Numbered from the stretch's first letter, positions 42,628-52,763 are shown. The stretch is 59,176 nucleotides of DNA from JAILLW01 sp045629045 (GCA_045629045.1 JAZQQM010000035.1:1-59176), one strand, 5' to 3'. The notes: generated by a model not told the origin, from the sequence alone. Made by a program: numbers and translations.

Positions 42628-43809
42628 ATGGAAAAGAGATTATTCACATCAGAATCAGTTACCGAAGGACATCCCGACAAAGTCTGCGATGCAATTTCGG
42701 ATGCTATCCTCGATGCCTGCATGGAACAGGATCCCATGAGCCGAGTTGCTTGTGAGACAGCATGTTGTACAGGTTTCGTATTAATCACAGGTGAGATTAC
42801 AACAAATGCATATGTAGATATGCAGAAGATTGTACGTGATACCGTAAAGGAAATCGGTTACACAAAGTCAGAGTATGGCTTTGACGGTAACACATGTGCA
42901 GTATTGTGTGCTATTGATGAGCAGTCATCAGATATAGCTATGGGTGTTGATAAGGCACTTGAAGCTAAGAAGGGTGATCTTAAGGATGACCTTGATACAG
43001 GTGCAGGCGACCAGGGTATGATGTTCGGTTATGCTACCAACGAAACAGATGAGTTCATGCCTTACCCTATTTCTTTGGCTCATAAGTTAGCACTTCAGCT
43101 TACCAAGGTTCGTAAGGACGGAACACTTAAGTATTTAAGACCTGACGGAAAGAGCCAGGTTTCTGTTGAATATGATGAGAACGGCAAGCCCATTAGACTC
43201 GAGGCAGTTGTTCTTTCAACACAGCATGATGAAGATGTTACTCAGGAGCAGATTCACGAAGATATCAAGAAGTATGTCTTTGACCCTGTACTTCCCAAGG
43301 AACTTATCGATGCTGATACCAAGTTCTTCATTAATCCTACAGGCCGTTTCGTAATCGGTGGACCTCACGGAGATGCAGGTCTTACAGGTCGTAAGATTAT
43401 TGTAGGTACTTATGGCGGATATGCTCGTCACGGCGGCGGCGCATTCTCAGGTAAGGACTGTACAAAGGTAGACCGTAGTGCAGCTTATGCAGCAAGATAT
43501 GTAGCTAAGAATATCGTTGCAGCCGGTCTTGCAGACAAGTGTGAAATCCAGCTTTCATACGCTATCGGTGTTGCCCAGCCTACATCTATTATGGTTGATA
43601 CATTCGGCACAGGTAAGATATCGGATGAAGCACTTCTTAAGGCTATCAGAGAAAACTTTGACCTTCGTCCTGCAGGAATCATCAAGATGCTCGACTTAAG
43701 ACGTCCTATTTACAAGCAGACAGCAGCTTACGGACACTTCGGACGTAACGACCTTGATCTTCCTTGGGAAAAGACAGACAAGGCTGAGGCTTTGAAGAAA
43801 TATTTATAA
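42628..43809 (+). CDS. metK: S-adenosylmethionine synthetase
   Basis: This 393-residue enzyme makes SAM from methionine and ATP. The start LFTSESVTEGHPDKVCDAISDAILD, the GAGDQGMMFGYA loop, and GGPHGDAGLTGRKIIVGTYGG with GGGAFSGKDCTKVDRSAAYAARY are all canonical. Length is normal. It is alone, under the SAM-I riboswitch, and ends at a strong terminator. A 19-bp dyad (AATTAGTTT/AAACTAATT, 43808-43826) begins at its stop codon. Confidence 0.97.
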   Translation: MEKRLFTSESVTEGHPDKVCDAISDAILDACMEQDPMSRVACETACCTGFVLITGEITTNAYVDMQKIVRDTVKEIGYTKSEYGFDGNTCAVLCAIDEQSSDIAMGVDKALEAKKGDLKDDLDTGAGDQGMMFGYATNETDEFMPYPISLAHKLALQLTKVRKDGTLKYLRPDGKSQVSVEYDENGKPIRLEAVVLSTQHDEDVTQEQIHEDIKKYVFDPVLPKELIDADTKFFINPTGRFVIGGPHGDAGLTGRKIIVGTYGGYARHGGGAFSGKDCTKVDRSAAYAARYVAKNIVAAGLADKCEIQLSYAIGVAQPTSIMVDTFGTGKISDEALLKAIRENFDLRPAGIIKMLDLRRPIYKQTAAYGHFGRNDLDLPWEKTDKAEALKKYL

Positions 43810-43850
43810 TTAGTTTCAAACTAATTACGTAAGTGGATGACAATAGTATT

Positions 43851-43883
43851 AGGGATTTGCGATGGCGCAAATCCCTTTTTTTT
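43851..43883 (+). terminator. Rho-independent terminator of metK
   Basis: AGGGATTTGCG (43851-43861) pairs with CGCAAATCCCT (43866-43876), loop ATGG, followed by seven T. Confidence 0.93.
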
Positions 43884-43918
43884 GCTATAATTTAGAACAT
43901 AGATTCGAAAGGCGACCT

Positions 43919-46900
43919 ATGAGCTTTGTACATTTGCATGTCCACACGGAGTATTCCCTTCTGGACGGATCCAACAAAATAAAAGAATATGTCAAACGTG
44001 TCAAGGAACTGGGAATGACGGCGGCCGCGATTACCGATCACGGTGTTATGTACGGCGTTATTGATTTTTACAGAGCCTGTCGTGAGGAGGGAATAAATCC
44101 TGTATTGGGATGCGAGGTTTATGTTGCTCCCAATTCCCGCTTTGATAAGGAAACCGGCGGTGGTGAAGAAAGATATCATCACCTTGTTCTGCTTGCCGAA
44201 AATGACATAGGTTATGCCAATCTTATGAAGATAGTTTCCAGAGGTTTTACCGAAGGTTATTACTACCGACCCAGAATAGATAAAGAGGTCTTAAGAGAAT
44301 TCCACGAGGGAATTATAGCTTTGTCTGCCTGTCTTGCAGGAGAGGTGCCGCGATTTATTATGAAGGGCTTAACGGATGAAGCCAAAAAGGTAGCCCTTGA
44401 GTATAAGGATATTTTTGGAGAGGGCAACTATTTCCTTGAGCTTCAGGACCATAATATTCCCGAGCAGCAGACCGTTAATATGGCCCTTGTGCAGATGTCC
44501 AGGGAACTTAACATACCCCTTGTATGTACCAATGATGTTCACTATACATATGCGGATGATGTTAAACCTCACGATATTCTCCTTTGCATTCAGACAGGTA
44601 AGAAGCTTCAGGACGAAGACAGACTTAGATATGAAGGCGGTCAGTTCTACGTTAAATCCGAAGATGAAATGCGCCTTTTATTCCCGTATGCAACCGAAGC
44701 TATAGAGAATACCCAGAAAATTGCCGACCGCTGTCATGTTGAGATAGAGTTCGGCGTTACGAAGTTACCTCATTTTGAGGTTCCGGAAGGCTATGATTCC
44801 TGGACGTATCTTAATAAGCTTTGTAATGACGGATTAGTCGAAAGATATGGTGACCCCAATGGTTTAATCCCCGGGGATACCATGACCTTTAAAGAAAGAC
44901 TTGATTATGAACTGGGTGTCATAAAGAAAATGGGATATGTTGATTATTTCCTTATAGTATGGGACTTTATCAACTATTCAAAACAGAATGGAATTATGGT
45001 AGGCCCCGGACGTGGTTCGGCTGCAGGCTCCATAGTTGCATATGCACTTAAAATCACGAATATTGATCCGATCAGGTATAGTTTGCTCTTCGAGCGTTTC
45101 CTTAACCCCGAAAGAGTATCAATGCCCGATATAGATATAGACTTTTGTTATGAGCGACGTCAGGAGGTCATCGATTACGTCAGCCGTAAATACGGTCCCG
45201 AAAAGGTGGTACAGATTGTTACCTTCGGTACGTTGGCTGCCAAAGGTGTAATTCGTGATGTGGGAAGGGTAATGGACCTTCCTTATGCTTACGTGGATTC
45301 AATTTCCAAGATGATTCCCAATGAGCTTAATATTACAATTGATAAAGCCCTATCCATGAATCCCGAACTTCGAAAGATATACGAAACGGATTCGCAGGTT
45401 AAGGAACTTATTGATATGTCAAAACGTCTTGAGGGACTGCCCAGACATACATCAATGCATGCGGCAGGTGTGGTTATATGTTCACGTCCCGCGGAGGAAC
45501 TGGTTCCATTATCCCGTGGTGCCGACGGTTCCATCACAACACAGTTTACTATGACGACCATTGAGGAACTGGGACTTCTTAAGATGGATTTTTTGGGACT
45601 GAGAACCTTAACGGTAATTCGCGATGCCCTTAAACTTATTAAAGATGACACAGGTGTCAGTATTGATATTGACAATATAGATTATAATGACCCGAAGGTT
45701 CTGGCTTCAATCGGAACCGGAAAAACCGACGGTGTATTCCAGCTTGAATCTGCAGGTATGAAGTCCTTCATGAAGGAGCTTAAGCCCCAAAATCTTGAAG
45801 ATATTATTGCGGGAGTATCATTGTACCGTCCCGGACCTATGGATTTCATTCCCGATTATATCAAAGGTAAAAATGAGGGTAAGATAGAATATCTTTGCCC
45901 TGAACTTGAACCTATTCTGGCTCCGACTTACGGATGTATCGTTTATCAGGAACAGGTTATGCAGATAGTGCGTGATCTTGGAGGGTATACTCTTGGCAGG
46001 TCCGATCTGGTTAGACGTGCCATGTCAAAGAAAAAGCAGGCCGTTATGGAAAAGGAACGTGCCAATTTCGTATACGGAAATCCCGAAGAAGGAGTTCCCG
46101 GTTGTGTGTCAAAGGGAATTTCGGAGCAGACTGCCATTAAGATTTACGATAAAATGATGGACTTTGCCAAGTATGCATTTAATAAGTCCCATGCAGCATG
46201 TTATGCGGTTGTTGCTTATCAAACGGCATATCTTAAATATTATTATCCCGTTGAATTCATGGCAGCACTTATGACATCTATTATGGATAATTCGCCGAAG
46301 GTTGCAGGCTATATTATGGTATGCAAAAATATGGGAATTAAAATTCTGCCGCCGGATATTAATCACGGAGAGAGAGGATTCAGTGTAGATAACGGCGCTA
46401 TCCGATACGCTTTGACAGCAATTAAGAGCGTGGGAAGACCGGTAATAGATGCTATCGTAGAGGAGAGAAAACTGCGTGGCGAATACACGAATCTGAATGA
46501 TTTTATTACGCGAGTATCGGATCTTGACGTAAATAAGAAGGCTGTGGAGAATTTCATCAAGGCAGGAGCTTTTGACTCTCTTAACGGAACCCGTAAGCAG
46601 TTCATGAGCACATACATGCAGATAATGGACCACATTTCTCATGACAAGAAGAATAATATGGCCGGCCAGATGAGCTTGTTTGATTTGGTGGATGATGACG
46701 AAAAGGAAGCCTATGATGTACAGCTTCCGGATGTAGGTGAATATACAAAGGATATAATGCTTACCTTCGAAAAGGAAGTTCTCGGTACCTATGTAAGCGG
46801 TCATCCCCTTGAAGAAGTTGAGGCACTTTGGCACAAAGGTATCACGAATACAACTGCCGATTTCGTTCTTGATGAAGAAATGGGAACCTCCATAGTAAAA

Positions 46901-47410
46901 GATAATGCCACTGCCATAATAGGCGGAATCATTACCGAAAAGAAAATTAAATATACCAAGAATGATAAGATTATGGCTTTTCTTCAGGTGGAAGATTTGG
47001 TGGGAGTTGTTGAAGTTATCATATTCCCAAGAGACTATGAGAAAAACCAAAATAAAATAACGGAAGACAATAAGGTGTTCATACGGGGCAGAGTTTCGGT
47101 AGAAGAGGACAAGGATGCCAAGATGATTGCCGAATCAATTATAGCTTTTGACGAAGTGCCGCGAAATTTGTGGATTAAGTTCCCAAATATGGATGTTTAC
47201 AGGAATGCCGAAGAGGGATTGTTTAGGAATCTTGAGATTTCCGACGGAAATGACAGCGTAGTTGTATATATAGAACAGGAAAAAGCTATGAAAAAGCTTC
47301 CCCCTTCCTATTGTGTGGATGCCACAGAGGAACTTTGCAACCACCTTAAGACGATTTACGGTGATGAAAACGTCAAATTGACATACGATACAACCCGTAT
47401 CGGCAAATAA
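43919..47410 (+). CDS. dnaE: DNA polymerase III alpha subunit (DnaE)
   Basis: This 1163-residue replicative polymerase of the DnaE type has an N-terminal PHP domain (FVHLHVHTEYSLLDG), the polymerase core with GPGRGSAAGSIVAYAL and the catalytic aspartates in MPDIDIDFCYERR, the YQEQVMQI segment, a helix-hairpin-helix region and a C-terminal OB fold (about 1000-1080). The ATG at 43919 (MSFVHLHVH) has GAAAGG upstream and removes a spurious extension that overlaps the metK terminator. Firmicutes usually carry PolC as well; DnaE acts mainly near primers on the lagging strand. Confidence 0.96.
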   Translation: MSFVHLHVHTEYSLLDGSNKIKEYVKRVKELGMTAAAITDHGVMYGVIDFYRACREEGINPVLGCEVYVAPNSRFDKETGGGEERYHHLVLLAENDIGYANLMKIVSRGFTEGYYYRPRIDKEVLREFHEGIIALSACLAGEVPRFIMKGLTDEAKKVALEYKDIFGEGNYFLELQDHNIPEQQTVNMALVQMSRELNIPLVCTNDVHYTYADDVKPHDILLCIQTGKKLQDEDRLRYEGGQFYVKSEDEMRLLFPYATEAIENTQKIADRCHVEIEFGVTKLPHFEVPEGYDSWTYLNKLCNDGLVERYGDPNGLIPGDTMTFKERLDYELGVIKKMGYVDYFLIVWDFINYSKQNGIMVGPGRGSAAGSIVAYALKITNIDPIRYSLLFERFLNPERVSMPDIDIDFCYERRQEVIDYVSRKYGPEKVVQIVTFGTLAAKGVIRDVGRVMDLPYAYVDSISKMIPNELNITIDKALSMNPELRKIYETDSQVKELIDMSKRLEGLPRHTSMHAAGVVICSRPAEELVPLSRGADGSITTQFTMTTIEELGLLKMDFLGLRTLTVIRDALKLIKDDTGVSIDIDNIDYNDPKVLASIGTGKTDGVFQLESAGMKSFMKELKPQNLEDIIAGVSLYRPGPMDFIPDYIKGKNEGKIEYLCPELEPILAPTYGCIVYQEQVMQIVRDLGGYTLGRSDLVRRAMSKKKQAVMEKERANFVYGNPEEGVPGCVSKGISEQTAIKIYDKMMDFAKYAFNKSHAACYAVVAYQTAYLKYYYPVEFMAALMTSIMDNSPKVAGYIMVCKNMGIKILPPDINHGERGFSVDNGAIRYALTAIKSVGRPVIDAIVEERKLRGEYTNLNDFITRVSDLDVNKKAVENFIKAGAFDSLNGTRKQFMSTYMQIMDHISHDKKNNMAGQMSLFDLVDDDEKEAYDVQLPDVGEYTKDIMLTFEKEVLGTYVSGHPLEEVEALWHKGITNTTADFVLDEEMGTSIVKDNATAIIGGIITEKKIKYTKNDKIMAFLQVEDLVGVVEVIIFPRDYEKNQNKITEDNKVFIRGRVSVEEDKDAKMIAESIIAFDEVPRNLWIKFPNMDVYRNAEEGLFRNLEISDGNDSVVVYIEQEKAMKKLPPSYCVDATEELCNHLKTIYGDENVKLTYDTTRIGK

Positions 47411-47498
47411 TTTACACATCAAATATTGCGTATCTTATTAGAAAATATTAAAATAACGCGTGTAAGATAGTCACTTTCTAAGTAAAAGAGGGATGTTT

Positions 47499-48473
47499 AT
47501 GGCTAAAGAAATTAAAACAATCGCAGTAATGACTTCAGGCGGAGATGCGCCGGGAATGAATGCAGCCATAAGAGCTGTTGTTCGTAAAGGACTTGTCAAC
47601 GGAGTTAAGGTTAAGGGCATTAAAAAAGGTTATGCCGGATTGCTTAACGAAGAGATTATTGACATGGAAAAGAAAGACGTTTCCGACACCATTCAGCGAG
47701 GCGGTACTATTCTTGGTACGGCAAGATGTCCTGAGTTTAAGGAAGAAGAAGTTCAGGCTAAGGCTGCTGAGATTTGTAAGAACTACGGAATAGACGGAAT
47801 CGTGGTAATAGGCGGTGACGGTTCTTACAGAGGTGCCCAGGCACTTGCCCGTCACGGAGTTAATACAATCGGAATTCCGGGAACCATTGACCTTGATATT
47901 TCCTGTACGGATTACACAATAGGATTTGATACGGCTGTTAATACGGCAATGCAGGCTATAGACAAGGTACGTGATACATCAAGTTCACATGAGCGTTGTT
48001 CAATTATCGAAGTTATGGGACGTAATGCCGGATATATTGCGCTTTGGTGTGGTGTTGCCAACGGAGCCGAGGATATTCTTATTCCCGAGAAGTACGATTA
48101 TAACGAGCAGCTTATTATTAATAACATCATAAATAACCGTAAACGAGGTAAGACTCATCACATTATTATTAATGCTGAAGGAATCGGGCATTCAACATCA
48201 ATGGCCCGTCGTATCGAAGCTGCTACCGGTATCGAAACAAGAGCTACAATTTTAGGTTACATGCAGCGTGGCGGTTCACCTACCTGTAAGGACAGATTCT
48301 ATGCCTCAATGATGGGTGCATATGCTGCCGATTTACTTTGTGAAGGTAAGTCAAACAGAGTAGTCGGATATATGCACGGTGAGTTCTGCGATTTTGACAT
48401 TGAAGAAGCACTTTCAATGGAAAAGCAGATTTCGGAATATCAGTACCAGATTAGTAAGGAACTGTCACAGTAA
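47499..48473 (+). CDS. pfkA: 6-phosphofructokinase
   Basis: This 324-residue glycolytic enzyme phosphorylates fructose-6-phosphate with ATP. It has MTSGGDAPGMNAAIRAVVR, the ATP loop GGDGSYRGAQAL (with the glycine that favours ATP over pyrophosphate), and the IGFDTAVNTAMQAIDKVRDTSSSHER segment. The catalytic loop reads GTIDLDIS, whereas most family members have GTIDNDI; the two aspartates are kept. The second ATG (47499) is used because AGAGGG abuts the first. It lies 90 bases after dnaE. Confidence 0.94.
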   Translation: MAKEIKTIAVMTSGGDAPGMNAAIRAVVRKGLVNGVKVKGIKKGYAGLLNEEIIDMEKKDVSDTIQRGGTILGTARCPEFKEEEVQAKAAEICKNYGIDGIVVIGGDGSYRGAQALARHGVNTIGIPGTIDLDISCTDYTIGFDTAVNTAMQAIDKVRDTSSSHERCSIIEVMGRNAGYIALWCGVANGAEDILIPEKYDYNEQLIINNIINNRKRGKTHHIIINAEGIGHSTSMARRIEAATGIETRATILGYMQRGGSPTCKDRFYASMMGAYAADLLCEGKSNRVVGYMHGEFCDFDIEEALSMEKQISEYQYQISKELSQ

Positions 48474-48490
48474 GGAATATATTTAGATTA

Positions 48491-49297
48491 ATGATTACCA
48501 GTTTAGCTAACGCCAAAGTTAAACATCTTGTGGAACTGCAGAGCAAATCCCGCACCCGTAATAAGGAAAAACTTTTCGTTATCGAAGGTGTCAAGATGTT
48601 TCTTGAGGCGCCATTAAACTTAATAAAAGAAGTATATGTAGACGAGATTACATATAAGAAAATGGAGGAGTGCCAAAAGGCGACTCCTTCTACTAATTTA
48701 GGGGATGCTTACCTTAAACTCGTTAAACTTAAAAGCGAAGGTGTTTTTGTTGAGACCGTAAGTACGGACGTTTTTAAGAAAGCTTCGGATACTCAGACAC
48801 CACAGGGAATACTGGCAGTTATAGCTATGATGGACTATAAGTTCAAAGATATACTTGGCGGTAATGTGCTTGTTCTTGAAGATATTCAGGATCCCGGAAA
48901 TCTGGGTACTATGATAAGAACGGCTGAAGGAGCCGGAGCATCTGGAGTGCTTATGTCCGAGGGAACGGTTGATATTTTTAATCCCAAGACAATTCGTTCC
49001 ACAATGGGTTCCCTGTTTAGAGTCCCCTTTTATTATACGGACGATTTAAAATCTTCCATTAACGAACTTAAGAAGGCCGGCATAAAAGTATACGCTGCTC
49101 ATCTTAGGGGAAATAAGTTTTATGATGAGATTAAATACGAAGGAAAGAGTGCCTTTTTGATTGGTAATGAAGGTAACGGTCTTTCAGATGAAATTGCCGA
49201 TTCGGCAGATATGTATATTAAGATTCCAATGGAAGGTAAGCTGGAATCGCTTAATGCTTCCATTGCAGCAGCGTTGTTAATGTATCGTGCACGATAA
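48491..49297 (+). CDS. TrmH/SpoU family RNA 2'-O-methyltransferase
   Basis: This 268-residue SPOUT methyltransferase has an N-terminal substrate-binding domain (about 1-100) and a knotted SAM domain with the three family motifs: DPGNLGTMIRTAEGAGA, FLIGNEGNGLS and SLNASIAAALLMYRAR. It probably methylates a ribose in 23S rRNA (RlmB/TsnR-like), but tRNA is possible. It starts 17 bases after pfkA and is followed 21 bases later by proC, so the three are likely one operon. Confidence 0.93.
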   Translation: MITSLANAKVKHLVELQSKSRTRNKEKLFVIEGVKMFLEAPLNLIKEVYVDEITYKKMEECQKATPSTNLGDAYLKLVKLKSEGVFVETVSTDVFKKASDTQTPQGILAVIAMMDYKFKDILGGNVLVLEDIQDPGNLGTMIRTAEGAGASGVLMSEGTVDIFNPKTIRSTMGSLFRVPFYYTDDLKSSINELKKAGIKVYAAHLRGNKFYDEIKYEGKSAFLIGNEGNGLSDEIADSADMYIKIPMEGKLESLNASIAAALLMYRAR

Positions 49298-49318
49298 ACA
49301 AGAATTTTGGAGGGAAAA

Positions 49319-50113
49319 ATGGTTATTGGATTTATTGGATTGGGAAATATGGCAAAGGCCATGATTAACGGAATTATCTCACAGGGGATTGCTTCTCCCG
49401 AAGAGATTATAGGTTCTGCCAGAACTCAGGAAACCTGCGACAAGGTCAAAAAAGAATTTGGAATTGAGACTACTACCGATAACGTAAAGGTGGCAAATAC
49501 GGTCGATATTTTATTTTTGGCTATTAAGCCCCAGATGTTCAAGGAAGTTATACCCGGAATTAAGGGTGTTACCAAGGAGGGTGCACTTATTGTCAGCATA
49601 GCTGCCGGTAAGACACTTAAAGAACTTTCCGAAATGCTTGGAAGCGATCAAAAAATTGTTCGTTTGATGCCAAACACCCCTGCAATGGTGAATGCAGGCT
49701 GCACTGCCATTACCGCCAATGCAAATGTAGATAAATCAAATCTTGATTTAATCACCAAGATATGTAAGTCCTTCGGTGATGCGGAGGTGATAAAAGAAGA
49801 TTTAATGGATGCATTTTGTGCTGTTGCAGGAAGTTCGCCGGCATATGTATTCATGTACATAGAAGCTCTTGCCGATGCTGCCGTTAAGGCCGGTATACCA
49901 AGAGACAAAGCGTATAAGTTTGCTGCAAGTTCCACATACGGTTCGGCCAAACTGATGCTTGATACAGGCAAGCACCCCGGAGTTCTTAAAGATATGGTAT
50001 GTTCACCCGGCGGAACAACAATAGAGGCTGTTCAGGTTCTTGAGGATATGGGATTCAGAGCAGCTGTTATGGATGCTGTTGAGGCATGTGTAGAAAAGGC
50101 TAAATCACTGTAA
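49319..50113 (+). CDS. proC: Pyrroline-5-carboxylate reductase
   Basis: This 264-residue enzyme makes proline from pyrroline-5-carboxylate using NAD(P)H. It shows the dinucleotide-binding start VIGFIGLGNMAKAMI, LAIKPQMF, VRLMPNTPAMV and the C-terminal CSPGGTTIEAV motif. The ATG at 49319 follows TTGGAGGG; a TTG at 49307 is part of that ribosome binding site region. Length is normal. Confidence 0.95.
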   Translation: MVIGFIGLGNMAKAMINGIISQGIASPEEIIGSARTQETCDKVKKEFGIETTTDNVKVANTVDILFLAIKPQMFKEVIPGIKGVTKEGALIVSIAAGKTLKELSEMLGSDQKIVRLMPNTPAMVNAGCTAITANANVDKSNLDLITKICKSFGDAEVIKEDLMDAFCAVAGSSPAYVFMYIEALADAAVKAGIPRDKAYKFAASSTYGSAKLMLDTGKHPGVLKDMVCSPGGTTIEAVQVLEDMGFRAAVMDAVEACVEKAKSL

Positions 50114-50114
50114 T

Positions 50115-50143
50115 TTGACAGTTCGCTATAACTTTGGTACTAT
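50115..50143 (+). promoter_or_regulatory. Promoter of the cell-wall hydrolase gene
   Basis: TTGACA (50115-50120), a 17-base spacer and TACTAT (50138-50143) follow the proC stop directly. The leader then holds two hairpins, AAGTTG/CAACTT (50161-50176) and GACTTTC/GAAAGTC (50205-50221). The second ends 13 bases before the start codon and could mask the ribosome binding site. Confidence 0.75.
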
Positions 50144-50233
50144 GTGTGGGTGGTTTACGTAAGTTGGACATGCAACTTGCGAAGTGATTTCACATATCGG
50201 CAGTGACTTTCGAAGAAAGTCATGGGAGATACT

Positions 50234-51376
50234 ATGAACAAGTTAAGAAATCAGCTGTGTGCAACATCTGTGGTAGTTGCAATGGGTGTGCTACTTGCCA
50301 TGGCTGAGAGCGTAGATGCTTATGCTAACGAGAAATCAGGTTATGATTTTCCTAACTCAGGTGTAGATGCAGCGCTCAATCTCGATTCTCCTGCAGGCGA
50401 ACCGCCTAAGGAAGAATCGCAGGAAGAAGAACTGAATATTACCGAAAGGTTTAACAATGAAAAGGAGCGTATGATGACAGAGCTTGTTATGGCGAATGTC
50501 AGCAATACGCTTAATGTGCGTGCAGAGGCTAATGAAGATTCCGAAAAGGTAGGATATCTTTACAGAGACTGTGGCGGTACGATACTTGAGCAAAAGGACG
50601 GATGGACCAAAATTCAGTCGGGAAGCCTCATTGGATGGTGTTCGGATGAATTTTTGGCATTCGGTGACGAAGCTATTGCAATGTCAGAGGATGTAGGCCG
50701 ATGGATGGTTACTCTTAAGTCCGAAGCCTTAAGGGTGCGTACAGAACCAAATCCCGATGCTGAGGTAATGGCTGTTCTTGCCAAGGGCGATTACTCCGAT
50801 TTGGTTGAAATAGTCGATGATAATTGGGTAAGTATTGACTACGAAGGTGAGTTGGGATACGTAGATACAGAGTACATTGATATCTTTTTACATATAGACG
50901 AAGGTGAAACAATGGAAAAGATACGTACCCGTGAAAAGATAGAAGCTCAGCTTAAGGCAGAGGCTGAAGCTGAGGCTAAAAAGGAAAGAGAAAAAGCAGA
51001 GGCGGCAGAACGTAAGAAGAACAGAGGCGCGGTAACTGCAGATGCCGATGAATTGAGGCTTCTTGCAGCGCTTATTTACTGTGAGGCAGGTAACCAGTCA
51101 TACGAGGGAATGGTTGCGGTCGGAGCTGTTGTTATGAACAGAGTTAAGTCGCCGGCATATCCGAATACGATTTATTCTGTAATTTATGCATCCGGTCAGT
51201 TTACTCCCGCTATGTCCGGCAAAGTTGCCAATGCTTATGTTTCGGGAGTTCCCGATTTATGTACAATGGCGGCAATAGCAGCACTTAACGGTGAGACCAC
51301 AGTGGGTGGTGCCACACACTTTAGAAGAAATAACGGACGTGAAGGCTACGTATTGGGAGATCACGTTTTCTGGTAA
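50234..51376 (+). CDS. SleB-type cell wall hydrolase with SH3 domains
   Basis: This 380-residue secreted protein has a signal peptide (about 1-31), two bacterial SH3 domains (about 85-140 and 150-215, NVSNTLNVRAEANEDSEKVG and LKSEALRVRTEPNPDAEV), a charged Lys-Glu-Ala helix (about 225-265) and a C-terminal Hydrolase_2 domain (LLAALIYCEAGNQSYEGMVAVGAVVMNRV...HFRR). The glutamate in YCEAGNQ is the predicted catalytic residue of these lytic transglycosylase-like enzymes. SleB proteins help cortex breakdown in spores, but SH3-bearing forms also occur in vegetative cells. The ATG at 50234 follows GGGAG. Confidence 0.9.
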   Translation: MNKLRNQLCATSVVVAMGVLLAMAESVDAYANEKSGYDFPNSGVDAALNLDSPAGEPPKEESQEEELNITERFNNEKERMMTELVMANVSNTLNVRAEANEDSEKVGYLYRDCGGTILEQKDGWTKIQSGSLIGWCSDEFLAFGDEAIAMSEDVGRWMVTLKSEALRVRTEPNPDAEVMAVLAKGDYSDLVEIVDDNWVSIDYEGELGYVDTEYIDIFLHIDEGETMEKIRTREKIEAQLKAEAEAEAKKEREKAEAAERKKNRGAVTADADELRLLAALIYCEAGNQSYEGMVAVGAVVMNRVKSPAYPNTIYSVIYASGQFTPAMSGKVANAYVSGVPDLCTMAAIAALNGETTVGGATHFRRNNGREGYVLGDHVFW

Positions 51377-51387
51377 AGGAGAAAGAT

Positions 51388-52377
51388 ATGGTTAATTTAA
51401 AAGGAAGAAGTTTTTTAAAACTGCTTGATTTTACCCCTGAAGAGATTTTGTATTTGGTGGATTTGGCTGCCGAGTTAAAGGATAAAAAGAAAAAGGGTAT
51501 AAGACATACCGATATGCATGACGGTAAGAATATTGCACTTATATTCGAAAAGACAAGTACACGTACAAGATGTTCCTTCGAAGTAGCGGCTCATGACCTT
51601 GGTATGGGCACAACATATCTTGACCCTAAGGCTTCACAGATTGGCAAGAAGGAATCTATTGTTGATACGGCAAAGGTTTTGGGAAGCATGTTCGACGGAA
51701 TAGAGTATCGTGGTTTTGAGCAGACTATAGTCGAAGACCTTGCCAAATATTCCGGAGTACCTGTATGGAACGGACTTACCAATGAATTCCATCCTACTCA
51801 GATGCTTGCGGATGTACTTACGATAAGAGAGAAGTTAGGACGCGTTAAGGGCGTTAAATTAACATATATGGGTGATGCCCGTTACAATATGGGTAATTCC
51901 CTTATGGTTGTATGTGCCAAGCTGGGTATGCACTTTACCGCATGTACTTCCAAGGAGTACTTTCCTGAGAAAGCCCTTGTTGACCAGTGCCTTGAAGTTG
52001 CCAAGGAAACAGGCGCTACAATTACCTTGACAGAGTCTGTTGAAGAAGGAACGAAGGACGCTGATGTAGTTTATACCGACGTATGGGTTTCAATGGGTGA
52101 ACCTGATGAAATCTGGAAGGAAAGAATCGAAGCCCTTCTTCCTTATCAGGTGAATGCCAAGGCTATGGCAAATGCCAAGAAGGAAGCAATCTTTATGCAC
52201 TGTCTGCCTGCATTCCACGACCTTAACACAGAAGTGGGACGTGCTGTTTATGAGAAGTTTGGTTTGGCGGAGCTTGAAGTTACCGACGAAGTATTCCAGA
52301 GTCCCCAGTCTGTAGTATTCGACGAGGCCGAAAACAGAATGCACACCATAAAGGCTATTATGGCCGCAACATTATAA
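51388..52377 (+). CDS. argF: Ornithine carbamoyltransferase
   Basis: This 329-residue enzyme joins carbamoyl phosphate and ornithine to give citrulline in arginine synthesis (or the reverse in fermentation of arginine). It has the STRTRCSFEVA carbamoyl-phosphate loop, FHPTQMLADV, HCLPAFHD and NRMHTIKAIMA. No other arginine gene is adjacent, so the direction cannot be read from context. AAAGGAGA precedes the ATG, only 11 bases after the hydrolase gene. Confidence 0.95.
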   Translation: MVNLKGRSFLKLLDFTPEEILYLVDLAAELKDKKKKGIRHTDMHDGKNIALIFEKTSTRTRCSFEVAAHDLGMGTTYLDPKASQIGKKESIVDTAKVLGSMFDGIEYRGFEQTIVEDLAKYSGVPVWNGLTNEFHPTQMLADVLTIREKLGRVKGVKLTYMGDARYNMGNSLMVVCAKLGMHFTACTSKEYFPEKALVDQCLEVAKETGATITLTESVEEGTKDADVVYTDVWVSMGEPDEIWKERIEALLPYQVNAKAMANAKKEAIFMHCLPAFHDLNTEVGRAVYEKFGLAELEVTDEVFQSPQSVVFDEAENRMHTIKAIMAATL

Positions 52378-52412
52378 GGATTGACGGACGTATATTTTTG
52401 TCCCTGCAGAAT

Positions 52413-52763
52413 ATGAAAAAAGATGACAGAGTAATATGCGGCGCAAACGCATATGACAAAAAATATTATTTTAACGAGAAATTTAACAAGATTCCCGATT
52501 CCATTAAGGATGAACTTCATGTAATATGTGTGCTTTTTACTGAAGAAATCGGCGGGATTTTTACTATCGAATTCGAAGAGGACGGAGCTGTCAGTTTAAG
52601 AACAGAGTACGCTCCCGAGGATTATCTTTACGATGAGGTTGGCTCAGGCCTTCTCGTTGGTGAAGTAAGACGTAAAAGACAGGATTTATTCGAAACATTA
52701 AGTCTTTATTACCGTGCTATGTTCCTTAATGAGGACGTTGCGGCGCTTTTGGAGGAAGAATAA
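52413..52763 (+). CDS. DUF6145-like small protein
   Basis: This 116-residue acidic protein (VICGANAYDKKYYFNEKFNKIP...VLFTEEIGGIFTIEFEEDG...LYYRAMFLNED) matches my recollection of the DUF6145 family of Lachnospiraceae, which has no assigned role. The ATG at 52413 (MKKDDRVICGAN) is preferred to a TTG at 52398 because related proteins start just before the CGAN segment; neither has a strong ribosome binding site. It ends directly against the TTG start of coaX, so the two are co-translated. Confidence 0.7.
   Translation: MKKDDRVICGANAYDKKYYFNEKFNKIPDSIKDELHVICVLFTEEIGGIFTIEFEEDGAVSLRTEYAPEDYLYDEVGSGLLVGEVRRKRQDLFETLSLYYRAMFLNEDVAALLEEE

Noticed and set aside
43862..43918. Longer DnaE start
   Set aside because: It begins inside the metK terminator, and all DnaE proteins start close to FVHLHVHTEYS.
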